Shown in pieces: positions 16,936-25,905 of a stretch of DNA of 51,218 bases. Position numbers and translations under genes: made by a program. This stretch comes from Thermoleophilia bacterium (lineage in GTDB: Bacteria > Actinomycetota > Thermoleophilia > Gaiellales > Gaiellaceae). Where the stretch lies: positions 1 through 51,218 of the forward strand of contig JAICLU010000002.1 of the NCBI GenBank assembly GCA_025925195.1. Reading direction: 5' to 3'. Position 1 is the first letter of the stretch. Each line of letters opens with the position of its first letter. The notes below the pieces were generated by a model. The model was not told the DNA's origin. It saw only the letters and a list, made by a program, of their open reading frames with translations, and did not search any database.

Positions 16936-18377
16936 GCGGCGAGATCCGCGAACTTCGCGTAGCGCTTGAGGAACGAGAGCTTGAGCGCGTCGGTCGGGCC
17001 ATTGCGGTGCTTCGCGACGATCACCTCGGCAAGGCCCTGCTGGTCGGACTCGTCGTTGTAGTACTCGTCGCGGTAGATGAACGCGACGAGGTCGGCGTCC
17101 TGCTCGATCGAGCCCGACTCGCGCAGGTCGGAGAGGATCGGGCGCTTGTCGGTGCGCTGCTCGACGGCGCGCGAGAGCTGCGACAGCGCGATGATCGGCA
17201 CCTCGAGGTCGCGGGCGAGGATCTTGAGCGAGCGGGAGATCTGCGACACCTCCTGCACGCGGTTCTCGGAGCTGCCCGCGGACGACATCAGCTGCAGGTA
17301 GTCGATGATCAGCAGCCCGAGGTTCGGATGGCGGGACTTGAGCCGCCGCGCCTTCGACCGGATCTCCATCATGTTGATCGAGCCGGTGTCGTCGACGTAG
17401 ATGTCGGCCTTCGCGAGCTTGTCGCAGGCGGCGGTCAGCCGCGGCCAGTCGTCGGGCGCGAGCTTGCCACTGCGCAGCCGCTGGGATTCCACCTTCGCCT
17501 CCGAGCACATCAAACGCTGCGTGACCTCCGACTTCGACATCTCGAGGCTGAAGATGCCGACCGGCAGGTTGTGGCGGACCGCGATGTTGACCGCCATGCA
17601 GAGGGCGAGCGCCGACTTCCCCATCGACGGCCGGGCCGCGAGGATGATCAGGTTGCCCGGCTGGAACCCGGACGTGATCCGGTCGAGATCACGATAGCCG
17701 GACGGCGTGCCGGTGATGTCGGCGCCGGCCTCGTACAGGCTCGTGATCCGCTCGAAGCTGTCCTTCAGCAGGCCGTCGATGTGGTCGAGCTCGCCGCTGA
17801 CCCGCTGCTGGGAGAGGTCGAAGACGATCTGCTCGGCCTGGTCGACGAGGTCGCCGGCCTCGCCCGGCCGCTCCCAGCCGAGGCGCGAGATCTCGCCGCC
17901 GGCGCGGATCAGCCCGCGCAGCGTCGCGGTCTCGTGGACGATCCGCGCGTAGTGCGCCGCGTTCGCCGCCGCGGGGACGAGCGCCGCGAGCTCGTGCAGC
18001 CGGACGCGACCGCCGACGTCCTCGAGCTCGCCCCGCTCCTCGAGCTGGTCGGTGAGCGTGATCGCGTCGACCGGCTCGCCCTTCGCGTACAGCGCGAGCG
18101 CCGCGCGGTAGATCTTCGCGTGCGACTCGCGGTAGAAGTCGCCCGCGTCGAGGATCTCGCTGACGGCGCCGATCGCGCCCGGCGAGAGCATCATCGCTCC
18201 GAGGACGCTCTCCTCCGCTTCCAGGTTCTGCGGCGGGACGAGGGCTGCAGCATTCGGACCGGCGGGCGACTGGGCGAGTGCGACCATGCCGGGGGATTCC
18301 AGCAGGCGCGGGCCGCCGGCGCCAGGGGGCCTGCCTGGTGTCGACAGGTCGGTTGTGAACAGGTCGTTTCTCGCCAT
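16932..18377 (-). CDS. dnaB: Replicative DNA helicase DnaB
   Basis: PPQNLEAEESVLGAMMLSPGAI, AARPSMGKSALAL Walker A, LLIIDYLQLM, LSQLSRAVEQRTDKRP. Confidence 0.97.
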   Translation of the reverse strand: MARNDLFTTDLSTPGRPPGAGGPRLLESPGMVALAQSPAGPNAAALVPPQNLEAEESVLGAMMLSPGAIGAVSEILDAGDFYRESHAKIYRAALALYAKGEPVDAITLTDQLEERGELEDVGGRVRLHELAALVPAAANAAHYARIVHETATLRGLIRAGGEISRLGWERPGEAGDLVDQAEQIVFDLSQQRVSGELDHIDGLLKDSFERITSLYEAGADITGTPSGYRDLDRITSGFQPGNLIILAARPSMGKSALALCMAVNIAVRHNLPVGIFSLEMSKSEVTQRLMCSEAKVESQRLRSGKLAPDDWPRLTAACDKLAKADIYVDDTGSINMMEIRSKARRLKSRHPNLGLLIIDYLQLMSSAGSSENRVQEVSQISRSLKILARDLEVPIIALSQLSRAVEQRTDKRPILSDLRESGSIEQDADLVAFIYRDEYYNDESDQQGLAEVIVAKHRNGPTDALKLSFLKRYAKFADLAA

Positions 18378-18465
18378 TTGCAGGGGAATCGACCAGTGTC
18401 GCAGGCGCGTCGGACGGCGCGGACTGTGGACAGAAAGAGCCGTCTGAGCGGGAAGTTCCGCGCGA

Positions 18466-18496
18466 GATCCACAGGCCGGCGACCGGCCTGTGGATC
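18466..18496 (-). terminator. Perfect 14-bp hairpin between rplI and dnaB (terminator/attenuator candidate)
   Basis: gatccacaggccgg (18466-18479) cga ccggcctgtggatc (18483-18496); no T-tract directly after it. Confidence 0.6.
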
Positions 18497-18510
18497 CCGG
18501 CGCGGCAGGC

Positions 18511-19146
18511 CTACTCCTCGGCGAGCGCCGCGTCGGCGTCGGCGCGCCAGTCCGGCTCCGCCTCGGCCTCGGCGGCCGGCGTCGGCGTCTCGTCGAGCAG
18601 GTCCTCGATCTCGCCGATCCCCTCGGCCTCGGCGGGCGCCGGAGCCTCGGGCTGCTCGGCGGCGGCCATCGCCGCGAGCTCCTCGTCGGAGGGCAGCTCG
18701 CCGCCCTCCGGGATCACGAGCGTCGCCACCTCGACGGTGACGCCCTGGAACAGGTCGATCGGCACCTGGTAGCGGCCGATCCGCTTGATCGTCTCGACAC
18801 CGATCTTGCGGCGGTCGACGCGCACCTTCTGCGTCTCCCACAGCTGGTCGGCGATGTCGGTCGGCGTCACCGAGCCGAAGAGGGAGCCGGTCGGGCCGGC
18901 CTTCACCTCGAAGCGCAGCTCCGCAGAGCCGAGCTTCTTCGCGAGCGCCTGCGCCTCGTCGGAGCTCTTCGCCTCGTGCCGGGCCCGTTGCGCGTCGCGC
19001 TTCTGCAGTTCGGCCACGCGCGCCTTCGTCGCCTCCTCGGCGAGGTTGCGCGGGAACAGGAAGTTCCGGGCGTAGCCGCGGGCGACCGAGACCACCTCGC
19101 CGCGCAGGCCGACCTGGTCGACGTCTCTGAGCAGGATGACCTCCAT
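18511..19146 (-). CDS. rplI: 50S ribosomal protein L9
   Basis: [40 protein letters not shown]; long acidic C-terminal tail. Confidence 0.96.
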   Translation of the reverse strand: MEVILLRDVDQVGLRGEVVSVARGYARNFLFPRNLAEEATKARVAELQKRDAQRARHEAKSSDEAQALAKKLGSAELRFEVKAGPTGSLFGSVTPTDIADQLWETQKVRVDRRKIGVETIKRIGRYQVPIDLFQGVTVEVATLVIPEGGELPSDEELAAMAAAEQPEAPAPAEAEGIGEIEDLLDETPTPAAEAEAEPDWRADADAALAEE

Positions 19147-19469
19147 CAGCGGTCGTCCCTGTCCCGCCGGCGACCGCCGCCGCCGCCGCTGCGCTCCTCG
19201 ACGCCCTCGGCCACGTACGGCAGCAGCGCCATTTCGCGGGCCCGCTTCACGGCCGTCGCGACCTGCACCTGGTGCCGGCGGCAGGCGCCCGTGATGCGGC
19301 GGCTGCGGATCTTCCCCTTCTCGGAGATGTACCGCCGCAACTGGCTGACGTTCTTGTAGTCGATCTCGTCGATCTTGTCCTTGCAGAAGAAGCAGTTCCG
19401 GCGCTTGACCTGGCCTGCAGGCCCGCCGGGCCGCTTGCGCTGCTGGGTGCTCGTCTTCTCGCGTGCCAT
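19146..19469 (-). CDS. rpsR: 30S ribosomal protein S18
   Basis: [46 protein letters not shown]. Confidence 0.97.
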   Translation of the reverse strand: MAREKTSTQQRKRPGGPAGQVKRRNCFFCKDKIDEIDYKNVSQLRRYISEKGKIRSRRITGACRRHQVQVATAVKRAREMALLPYVAEGVEERSGGGGGRRRDRDDR

Positions 19470-19476
19470 CAGTCTC

Positions 19477-19926
19477 CTAGAACGGAATGTCGTCGTCGGC
19501 CGCGGCGGGGAAGTCGGCGCTTTCCGACCCCGCCCCCGGCGGCACGAACTGGTTGCCGCCGCCGCCGAACCCGCCGCCGCCCTCGCCGCCGTCCCGCGAC
19601 CCGAGGAACTGCACGCTGTCGGCGACGACCTCGACGGCCTCGCGCTTGCTGCCGTCCTGCTGCTGCCACTCGCGCCACTCGAGCCGGCCGTCGATCGCGA
19701 CCGGACGGCCCTTGCTCAGGTACTGCGCGCACGACTCGGCCTGGTTGCCGAAGACGCTGACGCTGAAGTAGTTCGGCTTGTCGGCCCACTGGCCGGTCTC
19801 GTCCTTGCGCCGCGTGTTGACGGCGATGCGGAGCGAGGTGACCGCCGTCCCGCCGGGCGTGTGCTTCAGCTCGGGATCGCGGGTCAGGTTGCCCACGAGG
19901 ACGACGCGGTTGATGTTGGCTGCCAT
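19477..19926 (-). CDS. ssb: Single-stranded DNA-binding protein
   Basis: [33 protein letters not shown]-rich tail ending DDDIPF. Confidence 0.97.
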   Translation of the reverse strand: MAANINRVVLVGNLTRDPELKHTPGGTAVTSLRIAVNTRRKDETGQWADKPNYFSVSVFGNQAESCAQYLSKGRPVAIDGRLEWREWQQQDGSKREAVEVVADSVQFLGSRDGGEGGGGFGGGGNQFVPPGAGSESADFPAAADDDIPF

Positions 19927-19929
19927 CGC

Positions 19930-20382
19930 TTACTCCTCCTCGTCCGTCTCGACGGCCTCGGGGACGCTGTCGGGTTCCGGTTCGGTCTCGGATACGGCTT
20001 CCGGCTCCGCTTCGAGCGGGGGAGCCGTGTACTGCTCGACGGGCGGGGCGGGCGCCGGGACCGGCGTCTCGTCGCGCGGCGCGCTCGTCTTCGAGCCCTC
20101 GATGTGCTTCGTCGCCATGTGGCGCAGGACGGTGTCGTCGATCTTCAGCACGCGCGAGATCTCGTCGAGCGTCTCCGCGGCTGCCTCGAAGACGACGAGG
20201 TGGTAGACGCCCTCGGCCTTCTTCGCGATCGGGTACGCGAGGCGCCTGCGGCCCCACGCGTCGTGGCTGCGCCAGGTGCCGGCGCCCTTCTCGACGAGGT
20301 CGCGCACGCGCGCGAGCAGGTCGTCCTGGTGCGCCTCGGCGCCCTCAGGGTCCAGCATGAGCAGAACCTCATATGTCGTCAA
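19930..20382 (-). CDS. rpsF: 30S ribosomal protein S6
   Basis: TTG 20382 after GGAGG; TTYEVLLMLDPEG, WGRRRLAYPIAKKAEGVYHL. Confidence 0.95.
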   Translation of the reverse strand: MTTYEVLLMLDPEGAEAHQDDLLARVRDLVEKGAGTWRSHDAWGRRRLAYPIAKKAEGVYHLVVFEAAAETLDEISRVLKIDDTVLRHMATKHIEGSKTSAPRDETPVPAPAPPVEQYTAPPLEAEPEAVSETEPEPDSVPEAVETDEEE

Positions 20383-20508
20383 AGTCCCGATGACCTCCCT
20401 TGCTGTTCGGCCTTGCTGTCAGGCTCCCCACGGTCTGAATCGGCCCCGACTGCTGGTGCCGCTCGGGACGGAACGGCACGATGACGGGGCAGGAAGCGGC
20501 AGCCACTG

Positions 20509-20514
20509 TAGCAT
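20509..20514 (+). promoter_or_regulatory. -10-like TAGCAT 7 nt before GTG 20522
   Basis: TAGCAT-cggtcac-GTG. Confidence 0.5.
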
Positions 20515-20521
20515 CGGTCAC

Positions 20522-20785
20522 GTGAAGCGAGTCCTGGCGGCGCTGGCCGGAATCCTCGGAATCGCCTGGTTGCGGCGCCGCACGACGACGCCGGCGCCCG
20601 CGGGCGCCGATCCGGCCGCCGACCTGCGCGCCAAGCTCGCGCAGGCGCGCGAGGCCGAGGACGACCGCGAGCAGTTCGAGGCGGGCGAGACGCCGGTCGA
20701 CGAGGCGCCGGACGTCGCCGACCGCCGCCGCGACGTCCACGACCGCGCCCGCGCCGCGATCGACGACCTGTCGTCCGACGACTGA
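20522..20785 (+). CDS. Hypothetical protein, 87 aa, hydrophobic N-terminus
   Basis: GTG 20522 with TAGCAT hexamer 7 nt upstream; VKRVLAALAGILGIAWLRRR then charged tail. Confidence 0.65.
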   Translation: MKRVLAALAGILGIAWLRRRTTTPAPAGADPAADLRAKLAQAREAEDDREQFEAGETPVDEAPDVADRRRDVHDRARAAIDDLSSDD

Positions 20786-20799
20786 TCGACACTCCGAGC

Positions 20800-21441
20800 G
20801 TGCGGGCCGTCGACCTGACGCACGCGTTCGACAACGGGATGCCCGTGTTCCCGGGCCTGCCCGACCCGTCGTTCGAGCACATCGCCCAGGTCGAGCAGGA
20901 CGGGTATGCGATGACGCGCTACTCGATGCTCAACCACGTCGGGACGCACGTCGACGCGCCGGCGCACCAGATCGCCGGCGGCGACACGCTCGACGAGATC
21001 GGCCTCGAGCGGCTCGTCACCGACGCGGTGCGGATCGACGTCTCGCAGCGCGACCCGCACGGCGCGATCCCACTCGAGGAGCTCCGCGGCGAGCTCGAGC
21101 GCGTCCGGCGCGGCGACATCGTCCTCTTCTATTCGAACAACGCCCGCAACTACGGCACCGACGCGTACTGGACCGGCTGGTCGTATCCGGATCCGGACGC
21201 GTCGCGGGCGCTGATCGAGCGCGGCGTGTCGGCCGTCGGCTTCGACGGCCCGAGCGCCGACCCGGTCGACTCGACCACGATGGACCTGCACCGGATCTGG
21301 CTGTCGGCGGGCCGGATGATCCTCGAGAACGTCAACAACCTCGACCTGTTGCCGGACCGCGCGCAGATCGTCGTCGCACCGATGAAGGTCGCCCGCGCGA
21401 ACGGCGCGCCCACTCGCATCTTCGCTCTGCTTCCCGACTAG
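20800..21441 (+). CDS. Cyclase-family protein (kynurenine formamidase-like hydrolase)
   Basis: LTHAFDNGMPVFPGLPDP and metal motif NHVGTHVDAPAH. Confidence 0.92.
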   Translation: MRAVDLTHAFDNGMPVFPGLPDPSFEHIAQVEQDGYAMTRYSMLNHVGTHVDAPAHQIAGGDTLDEIGLERLVTDAVRIDVSQRDPHGAIPLEELRGELERVRRGDIVLFYSNNARNYGTDAYWTGWSYPDPDASRALIERGVSAVGFDGPSADPVDSTTMDLHRIWLSAGRMILENVNNLDLLPDRAQIVVAPMKVARANGAPTRIFALLPD

Positions 21442-21451
21442 GAGGAGAAGG

Positions 21452-22897
21452 ATGGAAGGCAGGATCGGTGAACTCCGGCACGGCATCCTCAGCATGGTCG
21501 ACTCGCTCGCCCAGTCGGTCGCGCTGCTCTCCCTCGCGCTCGGCGTCGCATTCGCGTCGTCGGCCGCGGCGGGCGAGGCGGGGATCGCCGCGCCGTTCGC
21601 GTATCTGATCGCGGGCGTCGGCAGCCTCTGCCTCGGCTCGGTGATCATCCGTTTCACGCGCCGTATGGCGAGCGCCGGCGGCCTCTACACGTACATCTCG
21701 CGCGGGCTCAACCCGAGCGCCGGCTTCCTCGGCGGCTGGTTGTACGGCGGGGCGTTCGCAGTCGGGATCTCGTTCGTGCTCGTGATCGGCTCGTTCTTCA
21801 TGTCGACCGCCTTCACCGCGCACACGAGCCTGCACTGGGGCTGGTACCCGTGGTTCTTCATCATGCTCGCTGCGCTGGCGGCGATCTCGTTCCTCGACGT
21901 CCGCATCTCGTCGCGCATCCAGTTGATCGCCGCGGCGGTCGGGGTCGGCGCGATCCTCGTGCTCGCGTTCGCGATCCTGTTCCAGGGTGGGGACTCCGGC
22001 CTGACGCTCGCGCCCCTCAACCCGGCGAACGCGGTCTCGACGAGCGACCTCTTCCTCGCCGTCGTGCTGACGTTCACCGGCTTCATCGGGTTCGAGGCGG
22101 CCGCCGCGTTCGGCGAGGAGACCGCCGACCCGCTGCGCGCGATCCCGAAGGCGATCCTCACCGCCGTGATCGTGGCCGTCGTCTACTACGTCTTCGTCAC
22201 CTGGATGATGGGCGTCGGGTTCGGCGACGCCTCGAAGTGGGCGAAGGATCCGGCGGCGCTCGACACGCTCGCGACTCGGTACGTCGGCAACTGGCTGGCC
22301 GTGATCATCGACTTCGCCGTCGCCGCCTCCGGCTTCATCGCGGCGCTCGCAGGCACGAACCTCACGTCGCGCACCGCCTATGCGATGGGACGCGAGGGCG
22401 GCCTGCCGCGGCTCTTCGCGTGGACGCACCCGCGCTTCCGCACGCCGTGGGTCGGCATCGCGTTCTCGCTCGTCGTGACGCTGCTGCTCGGCGTCTTCTT
22501 CGCGCATCGCTACGACCCGATCACGTACTTCATCTGGATGGCGACGTGCGCGACGATCGGGATCCTGATCACGTACATCCTGATCGCGATCGCCGGCATC
22601 TCGTACTTCGCCCGTGACAGGACCGGCTGGAACCCGCTGCTCGACCTCGTGATCCCGGCCGGCGCGATTGCGATCTGCGGTTACACGCTCTACAAGTCGA
22701 TCCACCCGACGCCCGGTTACACGGGCATCTTCAGGTGGGCGCCGTGGGTGGCGCTCATCTGGCTCGGCGCGGGCGTCTTGATCGACGTCGTGCTCACGAT
22801 CTCGAGGCCCGAGCGCGTGCGCGCGTTCGGCACGATTCTCGGCGCGTCCGAAGGGGCGGAGGCGGCGCCCGAGGCGCCGCCCGTCATGAATCCGTAG
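21452..22897 (+). CDS. APC-superfamily amino acid permease
   Basis: About 12 hydrophobic helices; FTGFIGFEAAAAFGEET, SRTAYAMGREGGLPRLFAWTHPRFRTPWVGI; GGAGGAGAAGG before ATG. Confidence 0.93.
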   Translation: MEGRIGELRHGILSMVDSLAQSVALLSLALGVAFASSAAAGEAGIAAPFAYLIAGVGSLCLGSVIIRFTRRMASAGGLYTYISRGLNPSAGFLGGWLYGGAFAVGISFVLVIGSFFMSTAFTAHTSLHWGWYPWFFIMLAALAAISFLDVRISSRIQLIAAAVGVGAILVLAFAILFQGGDSGLTLAPLNPANAVSTSDLFLAVVLTFTGFIGFEAAAAFGEETADPLRAIPKAILTAVIVAVVYYVFVTWMMGVGFGDASKWAKDPAALDTLATRYVGNWLAVIIDFAVAASGFIAALAGTNLTSRTAYAMGREGGLPRLFAWTHPRFRTPWVGIAFSLVVTLLLGVFFAHRYDPITYFIWMATCATIGILITYILIAIAGISYFARDRTGWNPLLDLVIPAGAIAICGYTLYKSIHPTPGYTGIFRWAPWVALIWLGAGVLIDVVLTISRPERVRAFGTILGASEGAEAAPEAPPVMNP

Positions 22898-22945
22898 CGG
22901 GGTGCCGTAACCGGGGCGCAGCATTGGACGTTTCCAGGACGGACA

Positions 22946-24373
22946 ATGCCGCGCCCCGTTCCCGCCGACCTCGAAGACGCCCTCGCCGCGAGCCCCGCCG
23001 CGCGCGAGCGCTTCTGGGCGCTTCCGCCCGACCAGCTCGACCGCTGGGTCGCCTACGTCGAGCGTTCGCGATTCCCGGGCGCGCGGCGGCGCCGAGTGGC
23101 CGAGACCGTGCGCCGGCTCGGCGGCGCTCCCGTCGCGACGGAGACGGCGGAGCCCCGCGCGGCCGCGGTGCCGCTGCCGCGCGACGACTGGGCCGTCTGG
23201 CTGATCGGGCTCGCGCTCCTGGCCGGGCTCGCGGCCTTCCTCGTCTGGCTGACCGTCTACCGGCACCACGACAACCAGGCGGCGCCGGCCGCCGTCGTCG
23301 TGACCGCGAAGACGGACGTGCCCAAGGTGGTCGGCATCCGCCAGCAGGCCGCGGAGTTCCAGCTGAAGGAGGCGAAGCTCGGCGCCAAGGTGATCCAGCG
23401 CGAGGCGAAGAAGCCGAAAGGGATCGTGCTCTCGCAGGCGCCGCAGTCCGGCACGCGCGTCGTCCAGGGATCGGTCGTCACGCTCGTCGTGTCGAAGGGC
23501 CATCCGGGCGTCGCGGTCCCGAAGGTGGTCGGGCTCGCTGCTGCCGACGCCGCCAAGCAGCTGCAGGCGAAGGGCTTCGGCGTGACCTTGAAGCAGACGC
23601 CCGCGAAGGCCGCGCCGGGCACCGTCGTGCAGCAATCGCCGCAGGCCGGCAAGCGCGCCAAGCGCGGCACGGCGGTCACCCTCGCCGTCGCGAAGGGAGC
23701 CGCCGCGGTCGCCGTGCCCGACCTGACCGGTCAGACGCAGCAGGACGCCGTCGCGGCGCTGCAGCAGCAGGGCCTGAACGCCCACGTCGTCGACGTCGCG
23801 TCCGTGAAGCCGGCGGGCACGGTCGTCGCGCAGAATCCGGCACCGAACAGCAAGGTGCAGCAGGGCGGCACTGTGCGGCTGAACGTCGCACGGCGCGCTC
23901 CCGCGACGACCTCCGCGACCACGACGACCCAGGCCACGACGACCCGGGCCACGACGACGCAGGCGACGACCACGACGCCGACGCAGCAGTCGTCCGGCGG
24001 CAACGACTACCGCGGCATGCGACTGAGCGCCGCCGTGCAGCGCATCGTCGAGGGCCGGCAGGAAGTCGTCGTGCAGTACGTGACCTCGACGCGGCCGGCC
24101 GGTGTCGTCGTCGCGAACTCGAGGGACGGCAGCCGCGTCCGGCTGCAGGTCTCGGCGGGTGCGCATCCGCAGCCCTCCACGAGCGTCCCCGACACGACCG
24201 GTGAGGATTCGTCGACCGCGCAGGACGACCTGACGGGCGCCGGATTCTCCGTCATCACCGCCCAGTGGCCGGTCGGCGACCAGGCGAGCGACGGGGTCGT
24301 CGTCTTCCAGACGCCGACGGGGAGCGCACCCAGGGGGTCGACGATCGTCGTGTACGTCGGCGCAGCGGGATAG
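22946..24373 (+). CDS. YdeI/OmdA-like N-terminal segment, one TM helix, multiple PASTA repeats
   Basis: DLEDALAASPAARERFWALPPDQLDRWVAYVERSRFPGARRRRVAETVRRLGG; TM DWAVWLIGLALLAGLAAFLVWLTVY; repeated VPxVVGxxxxxAxxxLxxxGxxV...Vv.Q.P.aG..v..G..V.L.v units. Confidence 0.8.
   Translation: MPRPVPADLEDALAASPAARERFWALPPDQLDRWVAYVERSRFPGARRRRVAETVRRLGGAPVATETAEPRAAAVPLPRDDWAVWLIGLALLAGLAAFLVWLTVYRHHDNQAAPAAVVVTAKTDVPKVVGIRQQAAEFQLKEAKLGAKVIQREAKKPKGIVLSQAPQSGTRVVQGSVVTLVVSKGHPGVAVPKVVGLAAADAAKQLQAKGFGVTLKQTPAKAAPGTVVQQSPQAGKRAKRGTAVTLAVAKGAAAVAVPDLTGQTQQDAVAALQQQGLNAHVVDVASVKPAGTVVAQNPAPNSKVQQGGTVRLNVARRAPATTSATTTTQATTTRATTTQATTTTPTQQSSGGNDYRGMRLSAAVQRIVEGRQEVVVQYVTSTRPAGVVVANSRDGSRVRLQVSAGAHPQPSTSVPDTTGEDSSTAQDDLTGAGFSVITAQWPVGDQASDGVVVFQTPTGSAPRGSTIVVYVGAAG
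23902..23985 (+). repeat. Thr-rich low-complexity linker with degenerate 15-bp repeats (gccacgacgacccgg-like)
   Basis: Encodes TTSATTTTQATTTRATTTQATTTTPT between PASTA groups. Confidence 0.8.
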
Positions 24374-24402
24374 TTCGGACCGCGAGGTGTATGGTCGCAG
24401 CG

Positions 24403-24726
24403 GTGAGCACCCGCGCGCAGCGTGCCGCCGAGAACGAGAACCTCTTCAGACGGATCAACGAACGCGTCGAGCACTTGACGCCGGCCGGCAGGAGCCTGTC
24501 GATCGTGTGCGAGTGCGCCGACGCGACCTGCGTGCGACGGATCTCGGGCGTGCCCGCGGCGGCGTACGAGGAGGTCCGGCGCCACCCCGACCGGTTCTTC
24601 GTCTCGCGCGGACACGAGCAGACTGACGTCGAAACCGTCGTCGCGGAGCACGGTGCGTATCTCATCGTCGCGAAACGGGGCGAGGCGGGAGCGGTCGCCC
24701 GGCACGACGCCCCAGGATCGGACTAG
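24403..24726 (+). CDS. Conserved-looking actinobacterial hypothetical (CECxxxxC-type)
   Basis: GTG 24403 with TATGGT 7 nt upstream; LSIVCECADATCVRRISGVPAAAYEEVRRHPDRFFVSRGHEQTDVETVVAEHGAYLIVAKRG. Alternative ATG 24391. Confidence 0.75.
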   Translation: MSTRAQRAAENENLFRRINERVEHLTPAGRSLSIVCECADATCVRRISGVPAAAYEEVRRHPDRFFVSRGHEQTDVETVVAEHGAYLIVAKRGEAGAVARHDAPGSD

Positions 24727-24757
24727 GAAGTCGAGGAATCGGGAACCCGAGCCGCCG

Positions 24758-25090
24758 ATGCAGGGCACGTCGAGGAGCGAGCTCGCGGCAGAGCTCGAGC
24801 GGTGCGCGCGGCTGGCCGAGGACACGGCCGAGCAGTACGCGGACCGCGACGGCGATCGCATGCGGAGCGACGTCGTTTCAGGCCTCCTGCTCGCCGCGGC
24901 AGCGCTCGACACCGCCGTCCGCGTCGTGGACGAGGGGACGCGGATCCGCGCGACCGGGCTGATGATCGCGCGGACGCTCGTCGGCGACGCGATCGACGCC
25001 GCGGAGCGGCGCGGCCTCGACGAGCTGCTGCTCGGCTGTGTCGCGTCGCTGCGACGGGTGGCGGAGCGGCTCGACGGGGAGCTGTCGTAG
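24758..25090 (+). CDS. Hypothetical helical protein, 110 aa
   Basis: ATG 24758; RTLVGDAIDAAERRGLDELL; stop overlaps next start. Confidence 0.65.
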   Translation: MQGTSRSELAAELERCARLAEDTAEQYADRDGDRMRSDVVSGLLLAAAALDTAVRVVDEGTRIRATGLMIARTLVGDAIDAAERRGLDELLLGCVASLRRVAERLDGELS

Positions 25091-25569
25091 TGCCGGCGCG
25101 GTACCTGCCGATCTACCTGAACGACCATCTCGCAGCGCTGACGCTCGGCGTTCTCGTCGCGCAGCGCGTCCGCGCCGCGAACGGCGGCGAGCTCGGCGAG
25201 CTCCTCGAGTGGCTGCACGGTCAGCTCGAGGAGGACCGGCAGTGGCTCCTCGCGCTGATGCGACGGCTCGGGATCGCGCCGTCGGCGGCGAAGGTGGCCG
25301 GCGCGCACGTCGCGGAGCGGCTCGGCCGTCTGAAGCCGAACGGCCACGTGACCTCCTACTCGCCGCTCTCGCGGCTGGTCGAGCTCGACGCGCTCGCGGC
25401 GTCGCTCGCGGCGAAGGCCGCATTCTGGGGCTCGTTGCAGCAGGTTCCGGAAGAGCGGATCGACGCCCAGGAGCTCGAACGGCTCGGCGAGCGGGCGCGG
25501 GAGCAACGCGAGCGGCTCGAGCCGCATCGCGTCGCGGCGGCGGCGACCGCCCTCGGCCCGGATCGGTAG
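25090..25569 (+). CDS. Hypothetical helical-bundle protein, 159 aa
   Basis: GTG 25090; VPARYLPIYLNDHLAALTLGVLVAQRVRAANGGELGELLEWLHGQLEEDRQWL resembles ferritin-like/four-helix proteins. Confidence 0.65.
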   Translation: MPARYLPIYLNDHLAALTLGVLVAQRVRAANGGELGELLEWLHGQLEEDRQWLLALMRRLGIAPSAAKVAGAHVAERLGRLKPNGHVTSYSPLSRLVELDALAASLAAKAAFWGSLQQVPEERIDAQELERLGERAREQRERLEPHRVAAAATALGPDR

Positions 25570-25574
25570 CGCGT

Positions 25575-25769
25575 CTACGGGAGCTCGTGGGCCTGGCGCC
25601 AGGGCCAGCCGAGGAGGCCGATCCCGGCGACGACGCAGAGGCCGCCGACGGCGGCCCAGAAGGCGCTCCCGGTCATCGACGATCCCTGGATCACGTTCAG
25701 CCCCTGCCCGAGCCACACCGCGCCGGTCAGGACGAGCAGCGTTCCGATCACACGTCTGGCGATGGTCAT
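25575..25769 (-). CDS. Small two-TM membrane protein, 64 aa
   Basis: RRVIGTLLVLTGAVWLGQGLNVI / AFWAAVGGLCVVAGIGLLGW. Confidence 0.7.
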   Translation of the reverse strand: MTIARRVIGTLLVLTGAVWLGQGLNVIQGSSMTGSAFWAAVGGLCVVAGIGLLGWPWRQAHELP

Positions 25770-25807
25770 GCGTGTTCTTACGGCGAGCGTGGTCGCGCGG
25801 TTTCGAC

Positions 25808-25898
25808 GGAGCGGCGCCGGAGTCGAACCGACCCAGCGACGGGTTACGCCGCCTGACGCGTTTTGAAGACGCGCTGGGCCACCGGGCCCTGCCGCTCC
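25808..25898 (-). tRNA. selC: tRNA-Sec (anticodon UCA)
   Basis: Minus strand: 8-bp acceptor GGAGCGGC/GCCGCTCC; D arm GGGCC-CGGT-GGCCC; anticodon stem CGCGT-CTTCAAA-ACGCG (TCA); long variable arm GCGGCG..CGTCGC; T arm GTCGG-TTCGACT-CCGGC; discriminator G; CCA not encoded. Confidence 0.95.
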
Positions 25899-25905
25899 GC
25901 GCCGG

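Noticed and set aside
18425-18496. DnaA boxes or replication origin near dnaB
   Set aside because: TGTGGATC and TGTGGACAG deviate from TTWTNCACA and there is no AT-rich unwinding element; hairpin terminator is the simpler reading.
21332-24166. 944-aa minus-strand ORF
   Set aside because: Antisense to the convincing APC permease and PASTA genes; Arg/Asp/His-rich low-information composition typical of spurious high-GC frames.
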